A DNA stretch of 64,000 nt, taken from the NCBI RefSeq assembly GCF_000523235.1, contig NZ_CP006850.1, positions 2,480,001-2,544,000 on the forward strand, in the 5' to 3' direction. The position numbers were made by a program, and so were the translations under genes. Shown here one piece after another: positions 43,676 through 52,471 of the stretch (position 1 is its first letter; each line of letters opens with the position of its first letter). The stretch is from Nocardia nova SH22a (GTDB lineage: Bacteria; Actinomycetota; Actinomycetes; Mycobacteriales; Mycobacteriaceae). Under the pieces are notes generated by a model. It worked only from the letters and a program-made list of their open reading frames with translations. It searched no databases and was not told the DNA's origin.

Positions 43676-44563
43676 TCAGTCCCCGGCGGCGGCCGTGGAG
43701 ATCCGCCGGGCGGTCGCCGTGACGGCGGTGCCGAGGTCGGTGAGTTGTCGCGCCGACAGCCGGGTATCGGGGCAGGCGACGACCGAGGCGACGACCTCCG
43801 CTCCGGCGAGGATCGGGGCGGCGACGGTCACCACGGCGTTCTCCTCGCCCAGTTCGTCGGGGAGATAGTCGATGGTGATCAGATCGGTGATCATGGTCGC
43901 CAGCCGGTTGCGCAGCGGATCGGTGACCGGGGAATGCCGCAGGGCGGCAAGCGCTTCCAGGACCGGCGCGGATTCGTCGGCGAGCCGCTCGACCGAGTAG
44001 CCGCGGTCGCGGACCGCCGCCAGCACCGACAGCAACCGGTCGCGATGGGCGGGATCGGCGTGGTCGAGCCAGCGGTCCCGCTCGGTCACCGGCGCCCAGG
44101 CGATGAATTCGCGTGCCACCGGCGGGGCGAGCGGCAGCCGCCTTCCCTGCCGGATCCACGGCACGGTCGGGGTTCCGGCGGTTTCGGTGACGATGATGGA
44201 TTCGCCGTCGCGTTCGGCGAGAAATACCGGAAAGTTCTGTGCGGCAGCGAATTCACGCATCGGCGCCAGCGCCAGGCGGCGCAGCGGGAAGGCCGCCTCG
44301 GCCCGGCGCGCGACCGCGAGCAGTCCGAGTCCCAGCCCGTAGTCGCCGTCCGCGTCGCGCACGGTCCAGCCGTCGAGCGTGAGCTGGGTGAGCACCGCGT
44401 GTGCCGTCGCCCGCGACAGCCCGGTCTCCCGCACGATGGTCGCCAGCGACCGGTGGGTGTCCGGATGCCGGGACAGCAGTTCGACGACCCGCACCACGCG
44501 GTGGGTCGGTGGTGAACCCGCGGAAGTCGAGGGCGCCTGTGCGGCGGTACCGGTATCGGTCAT
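43676..44563 (-). CDS. IclR-family transcriptional regulator
   Basis: 295 residues. An N-terminal winged HTH (THRVVRVVELLSRHPDTHRSLATIVRETGLSRATAHAVLTQLTLDGWTVRDADGDYGLGLGLLAV) is followed by the IclR effector domain (REFAAAQNFPVFLAERDGESIIVTETAG, APILAGAEVVASVVA). AGGAGA precedes ATG 44563. It is divergent from cysD across 213 bp containing two dyads, so it likely controls the cysD-cysNC-sulfotransferase operon as well as itself. The effector is unknown. Confidence 0.85.
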   Translation of the reverse strand: MTDTGTAAQAPSTSAGSPPTHRVVRVVELLSRHPDTHRSLATIVRETGLSRATAHAVLTQLTLDGWTVRDADGDYGLGLGLLAVARRAEAAFPLRRLALAPMREFAAAQNFPVFLAERDGESIIVTETAGTPTVPWIRQGRRLPLAPPVAREFIAWAPVTERDRWLDHADPAHRDRLLSVLAAVRDRGYSVERLADESAPVLEALAALRHSPVTDPLRNRLATMITDLITIDYLPDELGEENAVVTVAAPILAGAEVVASVVACPDTRLSARQLTDLGTAVTATARRISTAAAGD

Positions 44564-44692
44564 ATCGCGGATTCTCCTGGAACGTGGTGGGGCCGCGGAA
44601 TCGGAGTGTGGACAGGGCCGGTCGCCCGCAACCCCCGGCACGTATCGCCTCTTGACCGGCGAACGGCCCGCGGCCTATCGTCGGTGTCACAA

Positions 44693-44704
44693 TATCGAAC
44701 GATA
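44693..44704. promoter_or_regulatory. Dyad TATCG-AA-CGATA between iclR and cysD
   Basis: Perfect 5-bp arms with a 2-nt centre, 3 nt from a second palindrome. Possible IclR operator half of a composite site. Confidence 0.45.
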
Positions 44705-44706
44705 GC

Positions 44707-44720
44707 GTCGAATATTCGAC
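44707..44720. promoter_or_regulatory. 14-bp palindrome GTCGAATATTCGAC upstream of cysD
   Basis: Fully self-complementary, 57-70 nt before the cysD start, adjacent to the dyad at 44693. Candidate site for the divergent IclR regulator. Confidence 0.5.
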
Positions 44721-44776
44721 ACCGCAACCCGGTGAGGGTTCCGGGACCGGAGATCGGCGCGGACAAGGCGAATGTG

Positions 44777-45682
44777 ATGCGGACGGGATACGAGCTGTCG
44801 CATCTGTCGGCCCTCGAGGCCGAATCGGTGCATATCTTCCGAGAGGTGGCGGCGACCTTCGAACGGCCGGTGCTGCTGTTCTCCGGTGGCAAGGACTCGG
44901 CGGTCATGCTGGAGCTGGCGCGCAAGGCGTTCTGGCCCGCGGCGCTGCCGTTCGCGCTGCTGCACGTCGATACGGGACACAATTTCGACGAGGTGATCGA
45001 GTTCCGCGATCGCACGGCGGCCCGGATCGGGGCGCGGCTGCTGGTGGCGCGGGTGCAGGACGATATCGACGCCGGTCGCGTGGTCGAGCGGGCGGGGGAG
45101 AGCCGCAACCGGCTGCAGACCACGACGCTGCTGCGCGGCATCGCCGAACACCGGTTCGACGCCGTCTTCGGCGGCGCCCGCCGGGACGAGGAGAAGGCGC
45201 GCGCCAAGGAGCGGGTGTTCAGCTTCCGCGACGAGTTCGGCACCTGGGAGCCGCGCGCGCAGCGGCCGGAGGTGTGGAACCTCTACAACGGCAAACATCG
45301 TGCGGGCCAGCACATCCGGGTCTTCCCGCTGTCGAACTGGACCGAACTCGACATCTGGGAGTACATCGACCGCGAGGCCGTCGAACTGCCCCCGCTGTAC
45401 TACGCGCACCGCCGCCCGGTGTTCCGGCGCGACGGAATGCTGCTGGCCGCCAACCCCTTCCTGACTCCGGGCGCGGACGAACCGGTCTTCGACGCGACCG
45501 TCCGTTTCCGGACGGTCGGCGATGCCACCTGTACCGGATGTGTCGAGAGCGAGGCCGCCGATCCGGCGGCCGTGATCGCCGAAACCGCCGTCACCCGGCT
45601 CACCGAACGCGGCGCCACCCGCGCCGACGACCGCATCTCCGAATCCGGGATGGAAGACCGCAAGCGGGAGGGCTACTTCTGA
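44777..45682 (+). CDS. cysD: Sulfate adenylyltransferase subunit 2
   Basis: 301 residues, PP-loop ATP sulfurylase. [21 protein letters not shown] is the PP-loop. [36 protein letters not shown], and [15 protein letters not shown] follow. [16 protein letters not shown] and the terminal [12 protein letters not shown] are diagnostic of CysD. With CysN it makes APS from sulfate and ATP. The ATG at 44777 was chosen; the frame extends upstream through the regulatory dyads. The stop overlaps the cysNC start (TGATG). Confidence 0.95.
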   Translation: MRTGYELSHLSALEAESVHIFREVAATFERPVLLFSGGKDSAVMLELARKAFWPAALPFALLHVDTGHNFDEVIEFRDRTAARIGARLLVARVQDDIDAGRVVERAGESRNRLQTTTLLRGIAEHRFDAVFGGARRDEEKARAKERVFSFRDEFGTWEPRAQRPEVWNLYNGKHRAGQHIRVFPLSNWTELDIWEYIDREAVELPPLYYAHRRPVFRRDGMLLAANPFLTPGADEPVFDATVRFRTVGDATCTGCVESEAADPAAVIAETAVTRLTERGATRADDRISESGMEDRKREGYF

Positions 45683-47559
45683 TGAGCCGCAATCTGTTAC
45701 GCCTCGCGACCGCGGGCAGTGTCGACGACGGTAAATCCACCCTCATCGGCCGGTTGCTCTACGACTCGAAGAACCTGTTCTCCGATCAGCTCGCCGCGAT
45801 CGAACGCGCCAGCGCCCAACGCGGTGACGCCGCGACCGATCTCGCGCTGGTGACCGACGGACTACGGGCCGAACGCGAGCAGGGCATCACGATCGACGTC
45901 GCCTACCGCTACTTCACCACGCCCCGGCGCAAGTTCATCATCGCCGACACCCCCGGCCACGTGCAGTACACCCGCAACATGGTCACCGGCGCCTCCACCG
46001 CCGACCTCGCGCTGATCCTGGTCGATGCCCGCAAGGGCGTCGTGGAACAGACCCGCCGCCACGCCTTCCTGGCCTCCCTGCTGGGGGTGCCGCACCTGGT
46101 GGTGTGCGTGAACAAGATGGATCTGGTGGACTTCTCCGCCGAGCGTTTCGACGAGATCCGTTCGGAATTCGCCGATTTCGCCGCCAAGCTGAACGTCGGC
46201 GATCTGAGCTTCGTCCCGGTCTCGGCACTGCTGGGCGACAATGTGGTGACCGATTCCGAGCACACGCCGTGGTATCCGGGTCCGCCGTTGCTGCGGCATC
46301 TGGAGCAGGTGCACATCGCCTCCGACCGCAATCTGATCGACGCCCGCCTGCCCGTGCAGTACGTGATCCGCCCGCACACAGCCGATTCCGCGCATCGCAG
46401 CTATGCGGGAACCATCGCGGGCGGCATCTTCAAACCCGGTGACGAGGTGGTGGTGCTGCCGTCCGGCAAACCGTCGCGGGTCGCGCGGATCTGGGGTCCC
46501 GGCGGGGCCAAGGTGGACGAGGCGTTCACCGGGATGGCCGTCTCGGTGGAACTCGACGACGAGGTGGATGTCGGGCGCGGCGACATGCTGGCCCGCCCGG
46601 GTAACCGGCCGCATATCGCCACCGAGGTGGATGCGATGGTGTGCTGGTTCTCCGAGGACACCGCGTTGCGGCCGGACGGGCGCTACACCCTCCGCACCGC
46701 CGCGCAGACCACCCGCGTGCAGGTCCACGACCTCGGCTACCGGCTCGATGTGAACACCCTGCACCGCGTCACCGACGCGGACGGCCTGGCGCTCAACGAC
46801 ATCGGCCGCCTCACCCTGCGCAGCCAGCGCCCGCTGATGGTCGACAGCTATCGCGACAACCGCCGCACCGGCAGTTTCATCCTGATCGACGACGCCACCG
46901 ATCAGACCGTGGCCGCCGGGATGATCCTGGCCCGCGACACCGGGCCCGAGGCCGCGCCCGACGCCTCGGCCGCACCGGCGGTGGTGCGTGAGGACGTGGT
47001 CTGGCACGGCTCGTCGGTGGGTCGCGGCCAGCGCCCGCACGCCGGGGCCACGGTGTGGCTGACCGGCCTGTCGGGCTCCGGAAAATCCACCATCGCAGTG
47101 GAATTGGAACGGCAGCTGGTGGCCGCGGGCCGCCCCGCCTACCGCCTCGACGGTGACAATCTGCGTCACGGCCTCAACGCCGACCTCGGCTTCACCGACG
47201 ACGACCGCCGCGAGAACATCCGCCGGGTGGCGCAGGTCGCCACGCTGTTCGCCGACGCCGGGATGATCGCGATCGTCTCGGTGATCAGCCCGTTCGCCGA
47301 TCAGCGCGAACAGGCGCGCGGCGTGCACGCCGCGAGCGGTCTGGACTTCCGCGAGATCTTCGTCGACACCCCGCTCGAGGTGTGCGAGAACCGGGACCCG
47401 AAGGGGCTGTACGCCAAGGCGCGTGCCGGAAAGCTACCGGAGTTCACCGGCATCGATTCGCCCTACGAGCGCCCCGAACACGCCGAACTGGTGATCACAC
47501 CCGAGCACGGCACACCCACCGAGATCGCGGCCCTGATCCGCCGCGAACTGAGACTGTGA
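45682..47559 (+). CDS. cysNC: Bifunctional sulfate adenylyltransferase subunit 1/APS kinase
   Basis: 625 residues. Residues ~1-430 are the CysN GTPase (P-loop GSVDDGKST at 12-20, [36 protein letters not shown]). Residues ~440-625 are CysC APS kinase (P-loop GLSGSGKS at 462-469, [53 protein letters not shown]). The product is PAPS, the sulfonate donor for sulfotransferases. It is translationally coupled to cysD, and a sulfotransferase gene lies ~2 kb downstream in the same direction. No PAPS reductase is seen here. Confidence 0.95.
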   Translation: MSRNLLRLATAGSVDDGKSTLIGRLLYDSKNLFSDQLAAIERASAQRGDAATDLALVTDGLRAEREQGITIDVAYRYFTTPRRKFIIADTPGHVQYTRNMVTGASTADLALILVDARKGVVEQTRRHAFLASLLGVPHLVVCVNKMDLVDFSAERFDEIRSEFADFAAKLNVGDLSFVPVSALLGDNVVTDSEHTPWYPGPPLLRHLEQVHIASDRNLIDARLPVQYVIRPHTADSAHRSYAGTIAGGIFKPGDEVVVLPSGKPSRVARIWGPGGAKVDEAFTGMAVSVELDDEVDVGRGDMLARPGNRPHIATEVDAMVCWFSEDTALRPDGRYTLRTAAQTTRVQVHDLGYRLDVNTLHRVTDADGLALNDIGRLTLRSQRPLMVDSYRDNRRTGSFILIDDATDQTVAAGMILARDTGPEAAPDASAAPAVVREDVVWHGSSVGRGQRPHAGATVWLTGLSGSGKSTIAVELERQLVAAGRPAYRLDGDNLRHGLNADLGFTDDDRRENIRRVAQVATLFADAGMIAIVSVISPFADQREQARGVHAASGLDFREIFVDTPLEVCENRDPKGLYAKARAGKLPEFTGIDSPYERPEHAELVITPEHGTPTEIAALIRRELRL

Positions 47560-47597
47560 ACCCGCACCGACCGCCCGCACAACACGCTAGGACGTCA

Positions 47598-48836
47598 ATG
47601 AGTACATCGACAGGATCGTCACCGGGAGCCGGAACCGAGGCCGGGAACGGGCTCCCGGGCGGCGCATCGCTCACCGAACCCTTCACCGCCGCCGTCGCCG
47701 AGGCCGAGAAGCTGATCGCGGCAGCGGATTTCATCCACGACGAGCACGATCTCGCCGAGGGGTACGACTATCTGGCCGGTGGTATCGCCGCCTGCCTGCA
47801 GTTGTCGGGAGCGCACGGCACCAGCCATCCGTACTTCGTGAGTTCGACCGGCCCGCACGCGAAAATGGGCCTGGACAACCCGGATACGCTCTACTACCAC
47901 GCCAATCTCGATCCCGGTGCGGAGTACCTGGTCACCGGCGTGCGCGGCAGTACCGTCGATCTGAGCTTCCAGGTGCTGCGCGGCGATTACACCGCCTCGA
48001 ATGTGCCCGGCGGTGACGACGCGTTCGACGACCGGCGCCTCGAGATCGCCGCGGACGGCAGCTATCAGCTGCGCTTCGGCCCGCCGAAAGCCGATGCGGG
48101 GCCGAACTATTTCGTGCTCGACGAGGGCGCCTCGATGCTGGCGGTGCGCGAGGTGTACGGCGACTGGAATGCCGAGACCAAGGGCTCGATCCGCATCGAA
48201 CGTCTGGACACCGTCGGCACCGCGCCGGTCGAGCCGGGCGTGGAACAGGTGCGCAAGCGGTATCGGGCGGCGGCGCGCATGCTGGTGCAGCGCGTCCACA
48301 CCTGGTTCAACTTCCCGAAGTGGTTCTATCTGGATCTGCCGGTGAATACGCTCACCGAACCCCGGCTCACCCCGGGCGGGCTGAGCACGCAGTACTCCTC
48401 GGTCGGCCACTTCGATCTCGGCGACGATCAAGCGCTGGTGATCACCGTGCCGAAATCCGATGCGCCGTATCAGGGTTTCCAGCTCGGCAGCCGCTGGTAC
48501 ATCTCCCTCGATTACGTCAACCATCAGACCAGCCTCAACAGCGCACAGGCGCAGGTGGACCCCGACGGCATGATCCGGCTCGTCGTCTCGGCGCGAAATC
48601 CGGGAATCGCCAACTGGATCGAGACCACCGGCCGCCGGCGCGGCATCCTGCAGTTCCGGTGGCAGCGGGTGGCTCGCGAGATGACGCCCGAAGACGGTCC
48701 GCGGTTCGCGCTGGTGCCGTTCGAGGAGGTGAGTGCGCACCTGCCGCACTACGACCACAACCGCGTCGATGCCGAGGGCTGGCGGGCGCGCATCGCCGAC
48801 CGGCAGCGCGGTTTCGCCGACCGGATGCTCGGATGA
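47598..48836 (+). CDS. DUF1214-domain protein
   Basis: 412 residues. A Gly/Ser-rich start is followed by a conserved body with HPYFVSSTGPHAKMGLDNPDTLYYHANLDPGAEYLVTGVRG, MLAVREVYGDWNAE and YRAAARMLVQRVHTWFNFPKWFYLDLPVNTLTEPR. The C-terminal part has GGLSTQYSSVGHFDLGDDQALVITVP and YQGFQLGSRWYISLDYVNHQTSLN, typical of DUF1214. The function is unknown. From memory it resembles Rv3531c, which in M. tuberculosis neighbours an SDR and a sulfotransferase. AGGA lies before ATG 47598. The stop overlaps the SDR start (ATGA), which supports operonic translation. Confidence 0.75.
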   Translation: MSTSTGSSPGAGTEAGNGLPGGASLTEPFTAAVAEAEKLIAAADFIHDEHDLAEGYDYLAGGIAACLQLSGAHGTSHPYFVSSTGPHAKMGLDNPDTLYYHANLDPGAEYLVTGVRGSTVDLSFQVLRGDYTASNVPGGDDAFDDRRLEIAADGSYQLRFGPPKADAGPNYFVLDEGASMLAVREVYGDWNAETKGSIRIERLDTVGTAPVEPGVEQVRKRYRAAARMLVQRVHTWFNFPKWFYLDLPVNTLTEPRLTPGGLSTQYSSVGHFDLGDDQALVITVPKSDAPYQGFQLGSRWYISLDYVNHQTSLNSAQAQVDPDGMIRLVVSARNPGIANWIETTGRRRGILQFRWQRVAREMTPEDGPRFALVPFEEVSAHLPHYDHNRVDAEGWRARIADRQRGFADRMLG

Positions 48837-49624
48837 GCGCGGGCAACGGCCTGCTGGCCGACAAGGTGGTCGTGGTCAGCGGTGTGGGCCCCGGTCTCGG
48901 CCGGGCACTGTGCGTGCAGGCCGCGGCGGCGGGCGCGCGGGTGGTGCTCGCGGCGCGCACCGAATCCCGGTTGCGGGAGGTGGCCGAGGAGATCGAGGCG
49001 GCGGGCGGGACGACGCTGGCCGTGCCCACCGACATCACCGACGACACCGCGGTGGGACATCTCGTCGAGCGCACCGTGGAGACCTTCGGCCGGGTCGACG
49101 CGCTGATCAACAACGCCTTCGCCGTACCGTCGATGAAAGCGCTGGCGCGCACCGACTTCCAGCAGATCAGCGACAGTCTGGAGCTGACCGTGCTGGGCAC
49201 CCTGCGCGCCACCCAGGCGTTCACCGACGAACTGGCCAAGACCCATGGATCGGTGGTGATGATCAATTCCTCGGTGCTGCGGCATTCCGAACCCCGGTAC
49301 GGCAGCTACAAGGTCGCCAAGTCCGCGCTGCTGGCCATGTCGCAGACCCTGGCAACCGAATTGGGCGCCAAGGGAATCCGGGTCAACAGTGTCGCGCCCG
49401 GATACATCTGGGCCGATCAGCTGAAGTGGTACTTCGGCGAGGTCGCGAAGAAATACGGGATCACCGCCGAGCAGGTCTACGAGCAGACCGCCGCGCGCTC
49501 GGATCTGAAACGCCTGCCCGAACCGGACGAGATCGCCAGGGCCGTGGTCTTTCTCGCCTCCGACTGGGCCAGCGCCGTCACCGGCCAGACCCTCGACGTC
49601 AACTGCGGCGAATACCACGCCTGA
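48833..49624 (+). CDS. Short-chain dehydrogenase/reductase of the sulfonation operon
   Basis: 263 residues, classical SDR: VVVVSGVGPGLGRALCVQAAAAGARVVLAART (cofactor loop), DALINNAFAVPS, catalytic INSSVLRHSEPRYGSYKVAKSALL (Ser, Tyr-x3-Lys), and the C-terminal VTGQTLDVNCGEYH. The substrate is unknown but probably the lipid or steroid alcohol/ketone handled with the neighbouring sulfotransferase. ATGA overlap with the DUF1214 gene, and 18 nt before the sulfotransferase gene. Confidence 0.88.
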   Translation: MSAGNGLLADKVVVVSGVGPGLGRALCVQAAAAGARVVLAARTESRLREVAEEIEAAGGTTLAVPTDITDDTAVGHLVERTVETFGRVDALINNAFAVPSMKALARTDFQQISDSLELTVLGTLRATQAFTDELAKTHGSVVMINSSVLRHSEPRYGSYKVAKSALLAMSQTLATELGAKGIRVNSVAPGYIWADQLKWYFGEVAKKYGITAEQVYEQTAARSDLKRLPEPDEIARAVVFLASDWASAVTGQTLDVNCGEYHA

Positions 49625-49642
49625 GCTTTGTAAGGACACTCG

Positions 49643-50779
49643 ATGACTGCTCGTACCAATGTCGGAACGATCGAGGATCTGCACGCCTCGGCCACCAAGG
49701 CGTGCGGCCTCACCGATTTCGGCGCCGACGACTACCTCGAAGCACTGGGGGTACTGCTCGAATCCTATTCGCGCGACGCCGATCTCACCGAACTCGGCTC
49801 CAAGATGAATCGTTACTTCCTGCGCGGCGCACTGGTCGCGCGGGCATTGAGCGAGGCGTCCTGGCGGGCGAACCCGAGCTACGCCGACACCGCGATCACC
49901 CGGCCGATCTTCGTCACCGGCCTGCCCCGCACCGGCACCACCGCACTGCACCGGTTGCTCGCCGCCGATCCGCAGCATCAGGCACTGGAGATGTGGCTGA
50001 CCGAGCTGCCGCAGCCGCGCCCGCCGCGCGAGACCTGGGCCGACAATCCCGTCTTCCGGCAGATCGACGCCGGATTCGCCCAGCACCACATCGACAATCC
50101 GGAATTCATGGGCCTGCACTACATGAGCGCCGCCGAGGTCGAGGAATGCTGGCAGTTGCTGCGCCAGACCGTGAAATCCATCGCCTACGAATCGCTGGCC
50201 TATCTGCCGACGTATTCGACCTGGTTGCAGGGCCAGGAGTGGACCGACGCCTATCAGCGCCACCGCAAGAATCTGCAGCTGATCGGGCTCGGCGACGAGC
50301 GGCGCTGGGTGCTCAAGAACCCCAGCCACCTGTTCGCCCTGGACGCGCTCATGTCGGTGTATCCGGACGCGCTGATCATCCAGACCCATCGTGATCCCGT
50401 GACCATCATGGGGTCCTCCTGCAGCCTGTCCGAACAGGCCACCAAGGGCTGGTCGAACGCCTTCACCGGAGAGACGATCGGCCGCACCCAGCTCGAGCTG
50501 TGGACCCGCGGCCTGCGCGAATTCACCGCGGCCCGAGCGCGTTACAACCCCGCGCAGTTCCTCGACATCGAATTCGACGAACTGCGCGCGGACCCGTTCG
50601 GCACGGTCGAGAAGATCTACTCCACGTTCGGCATCGACTACACCGAGGGCGCGCACGCGGCGATGCGCGCACTCGACGAGGACAGCAGATCGGGCGACCG
50701 TAAACCGGCGCACCGCTACTCACTCGCCGACTACGGCCTGACCGAAGACCAGGTCCGCGCCGAATTCGACACGGTCTGA
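49643..50779 (+). CDS. PAPS-dependent sulfotransferase family protein
   Basis: 378 residues. The 5'-phosphosulfate loop is ITRPIFVTGLPRTGTTALHRLLA (~86-106) and the 3'-phosphate motif is ALIIQTHRDPVTIMGSSCSL, with LKNPSHLFALDALMSVYP before it. This is the Stf-type actinobacterial sulfotransferase layout. It is cytoplasmic, with no signal peptide. As the last gene behind cysD-cysNC, DUF1214 and SDR, it probably uses the PAPS made by the operon to sulfonate a lipid or sterol-like alcohol. A strong terminator at 50799-50825 follows. Confidence 0.88.
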   Translation: MTARTNVGTIEDLHASATKACGLTDFGADDYLEALGVLLESYSRDADLTELGSKMNRYFLRGALVARALSEASWRANPSYADTAITRPIFVTGLPRTGTTALHRLLAADPQHQALEMWLTELPQPRPPRETWADNPVFRQIDAGFAQHHIDNPEFMGLHYMSAAEVEECWQLLRQTVKSIAYESLAYLPTYSTWLQGQEWTDAYQRHRKNLQLIGLGDERRWVLKNPSHLFALDALMSVYPDALIIQTHRDPVTIMGSSCSLSEQATKGWSNAFTGETIGRTQLELWTRGLREFTAARARYNPAQFLDIEFDELRADPFGTVEKIYSTFGIDYTEGAHAAMRALDEDSRSGDRKPAHRYSLADYGLTEDQVRAEFDTV

Positions 50780-50798
50780 GCATATTCCGACCTGCTGA

Positions 50799-50825
50799 CA
50801 CCCGGCGCCACCCAGGCGCCGGGTG
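50799..50825. terminator. Terminator between sulfotransferase and TetR genes
   Basis: An 11-bp perfect GC-rich stem (50799-50809 with 50815-50825) and a 5-nt loop between convergent genes; no T-run. Confidence 0.65.
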
Positions 50826-50839
50826 CTCGTCGTCCGGGC

Positions 50840-51502
50840 TCAGCCCTCGGATTTCTCCCGCCGCCGCGCGCGGCGCTGTTCGATGGCGGCGAAGCGCAGT
50901 TCCAGCCCGTCCACGAACGATTCCAACGCCAATTCGAAACTCTCGGTGTCGATTTCGTCGGCCTTGGCGCGCAGCAGATGCGCCTGCTCGAGATGGGGGT
51001 AGCGGTCGCGATAGACCTGGACGTCGTCGACGAAGCCGCGCGAGAACGAGCCGACCGTCGAGCCCATGACCACGTAGCGGGTGGCCGCGCCGATCATGGT
51101 GGCCTGCCGGGGCGGCCAGCCCGCGCCCACCAGACCGCCGTGCACGGCGTCGGCCGCGCGCAGGGCCTCGTCGGTGCGGCCGGGGCCCGCGGCCAGATAG
51201 GGCACGAAATTGGGGTGGCGGACCAGGGCCGCGCGATACGAGCGCGCCCACGACATCAGGCCGGTGCGCCAGTCTCCGGCGCCGAAGGCCGAGGCGTCGA
51301 CTCCGGCCATGATGCCCGACGCGATATCGGTGAGCAGATCGTCCTTGGTGGGGTAGTGCCCGTACAGCGACGCCGCCTGAACGCCCAGCTCGGCGGCGAG
51401 TTTGCGCATCGACAACTCCGGGAGTCCGTCGCGGTCGATCAATTCCAGCGCCGTCTCGCGAATGCGTTCGCGACTCAGCAGCGGCACCCGTGGCCGGGGC
51501 AT
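50840..51502 (-). CDS. TetR/AcrR-family regulator
   Basis: 220 residues. The HTH is at ~10-55 (SRERIRETALELIDRDGLPELSMRKLAAELGVQAASLYGHYPTKDDLLTDIAS); the C-terminal TetR_C domain has the RHPNFVPYLAAGPGR pattern. ATG 51502 follows GAGGAG; a GTG nine nt upstream is possible. It is divergent from the SDR-ACAD-MaoC operon, with a perfect 21-bp inverted repeat between them that is its likely operator. Confidence 0.88.
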   Translation of the reverse strand: MPRPRVPLLSRERIRETALELIDRDGLPELSMRKLAAELGVQAASLYGHYPTKDDLLTDIASGIMAGVDASAFGAGDWRTGLMSWARSYRAALVRHPNFVPYLAAGPGRTDEALRAADAVHGGLVGAGWPPRQATMIGAATRYVVMGSTVGSFSRGFVDDVQVYRDRYPHLEQAHLLRAKADEIDTESFELALESFVDGLELRFAAIEQRRARRREKSEG

Positions 51503-51575
51503 TCGCGTCACCTCCTCAGCTGCGCAATACCGAACCCTGCCCGGTGAACCTACACCGTGGGCCGTGCGCGCCTTG

Positions 51576-51633
51576 CAGAACCGAACACTGTTAGTTTACC
51601 GTTGGGGACATTAACTAACAGTGTTCGGTTCTG
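51576..51633. promoter_or_regulatory. Perfect 21-bp inverted repeat between tetR and SDR operon
   Basis: Arms 51576-51596 and 51613-51633 are exact reverse complements separated by 16 nt. Each arm contains AACACTGTTAGTT, itself a weak dyad (AAC...GTT) typical of TetR half-sites. It lies between the TetR start (51502) and the SDR start (51687). It could hold two operators covering both divergent promoters. Confidence 0.75.
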
Positions 51634-51686
51634 GTCGGAACCGCCCGGTACGGGACCGGTCGGCACGGGCACATCCAGGAGGAGAC

Positions 51687-52445
51687 ATGACAGATCAGCG
51701 CAGGGTCGCCGTCGTGACCGGCGCGGCCAGGGGAATCGGCGCCGCCACCGCCGCGCGGCTGGCCGCCGACGGCATCGCGGTCGCGGTCGCCGACCTCGAC
51801 GAGGCCGCCTGCAAGGCCACCGCCGACGCCATCGTCGCGGGTGGCGGCGTCGCGATCCCGGTGGCCTGCGATGTGACCGACGAGGCGGCCGTCGACGCCG
51901 CCTTCGACCGCGTCGCCGCGGAACTGGGATCGCTGGACATCCTGGTCAACAACGCCGGGGTACTGCGTGACAATCTGTTGTTTAAAATGTCGGCCGACGA
52001 CTGGGATGTCGTCATGTCCGTGCATCTGCGCGGCGCGTTCCTGTGTTGCCGTGCGGCGCAACGGCATATGGTCGCCCGCCGCTACGGCAAGATCGTCAAC
52101 ACCTCGAGCGTGTCCGCGCTGGGTAAGCGCGGCCAGGCCAACTACTCCACCGCGAAGATGGGCATCCAGGGGCTGACCCGCACCCTCGCCATCGAACTGG
52201 GTCCGTTCGGAATCAACGTCAACGCCATCGCGCCCGGTTTCATCGTCACCGAGATGACCGCGGCCACCGCGGCCCGCATGGGCGTGACACCCGAAGAGCT
52301 GCAGGCGAAGACGGCCGAGGTCACCCCCGTGCGGCGGGTCGGGAACCCGGGCGATATCGCCGACACCGTGGCCTTCCTCGTCTCCGATCGGTCCTCGTTC
52401 ATCACCGGCCAGACGATCTACGTCGACGGCGGCCGCCGCCTCTAG
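51687..52445 (+). CDS. FabG-like SDR (3-hydroxyacyl-CoA dehydrogenase type)
   Basis: 252 residues. VAVVTGAARGIGAATAARLA, DILVNNAGVLRDNLLFKM, catalytic NTSSVSALGKRGQANYSTAKMG (Ser, Tyr-x3-Lys), NVNAIAPGFIVTEMT, and C-terminal SFITGQTIYVDGGRR are present. A ketoreductase/hydroxyacyl dehydrogenase of beta-oxidation fits the neighbours (acyl-CoA dehydrogenase, MaoC hydratase). AGGAGGAG lies 7 nt before ATG 51687. Confidence 0.9.
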   Translation: MTDQRRVAVVTGAARGIGAATAARLAADGIAVAVADLDEAACKATADAIVAGGGVAIPVACDVTDEAAVDAAFDRVAAELGSLDILVNNAGVLRDNLLFKMSADDWDVVMSVHLRGAFLCCRAAQRHMVARRYGKIVNTSSVSALGKRGQANYSTAKMGIQGLTRTLAIELGPFGINVNAIAPGFIVTEMTAATAARMGVTPEELQAKTAEVTPVRRVGNPGDIADTVAFLVSDRSSFITGQTIYVDGGRRL

Positions 52446-52471
52446 TACAGGAACCCAGCAGGAGAACAGAC

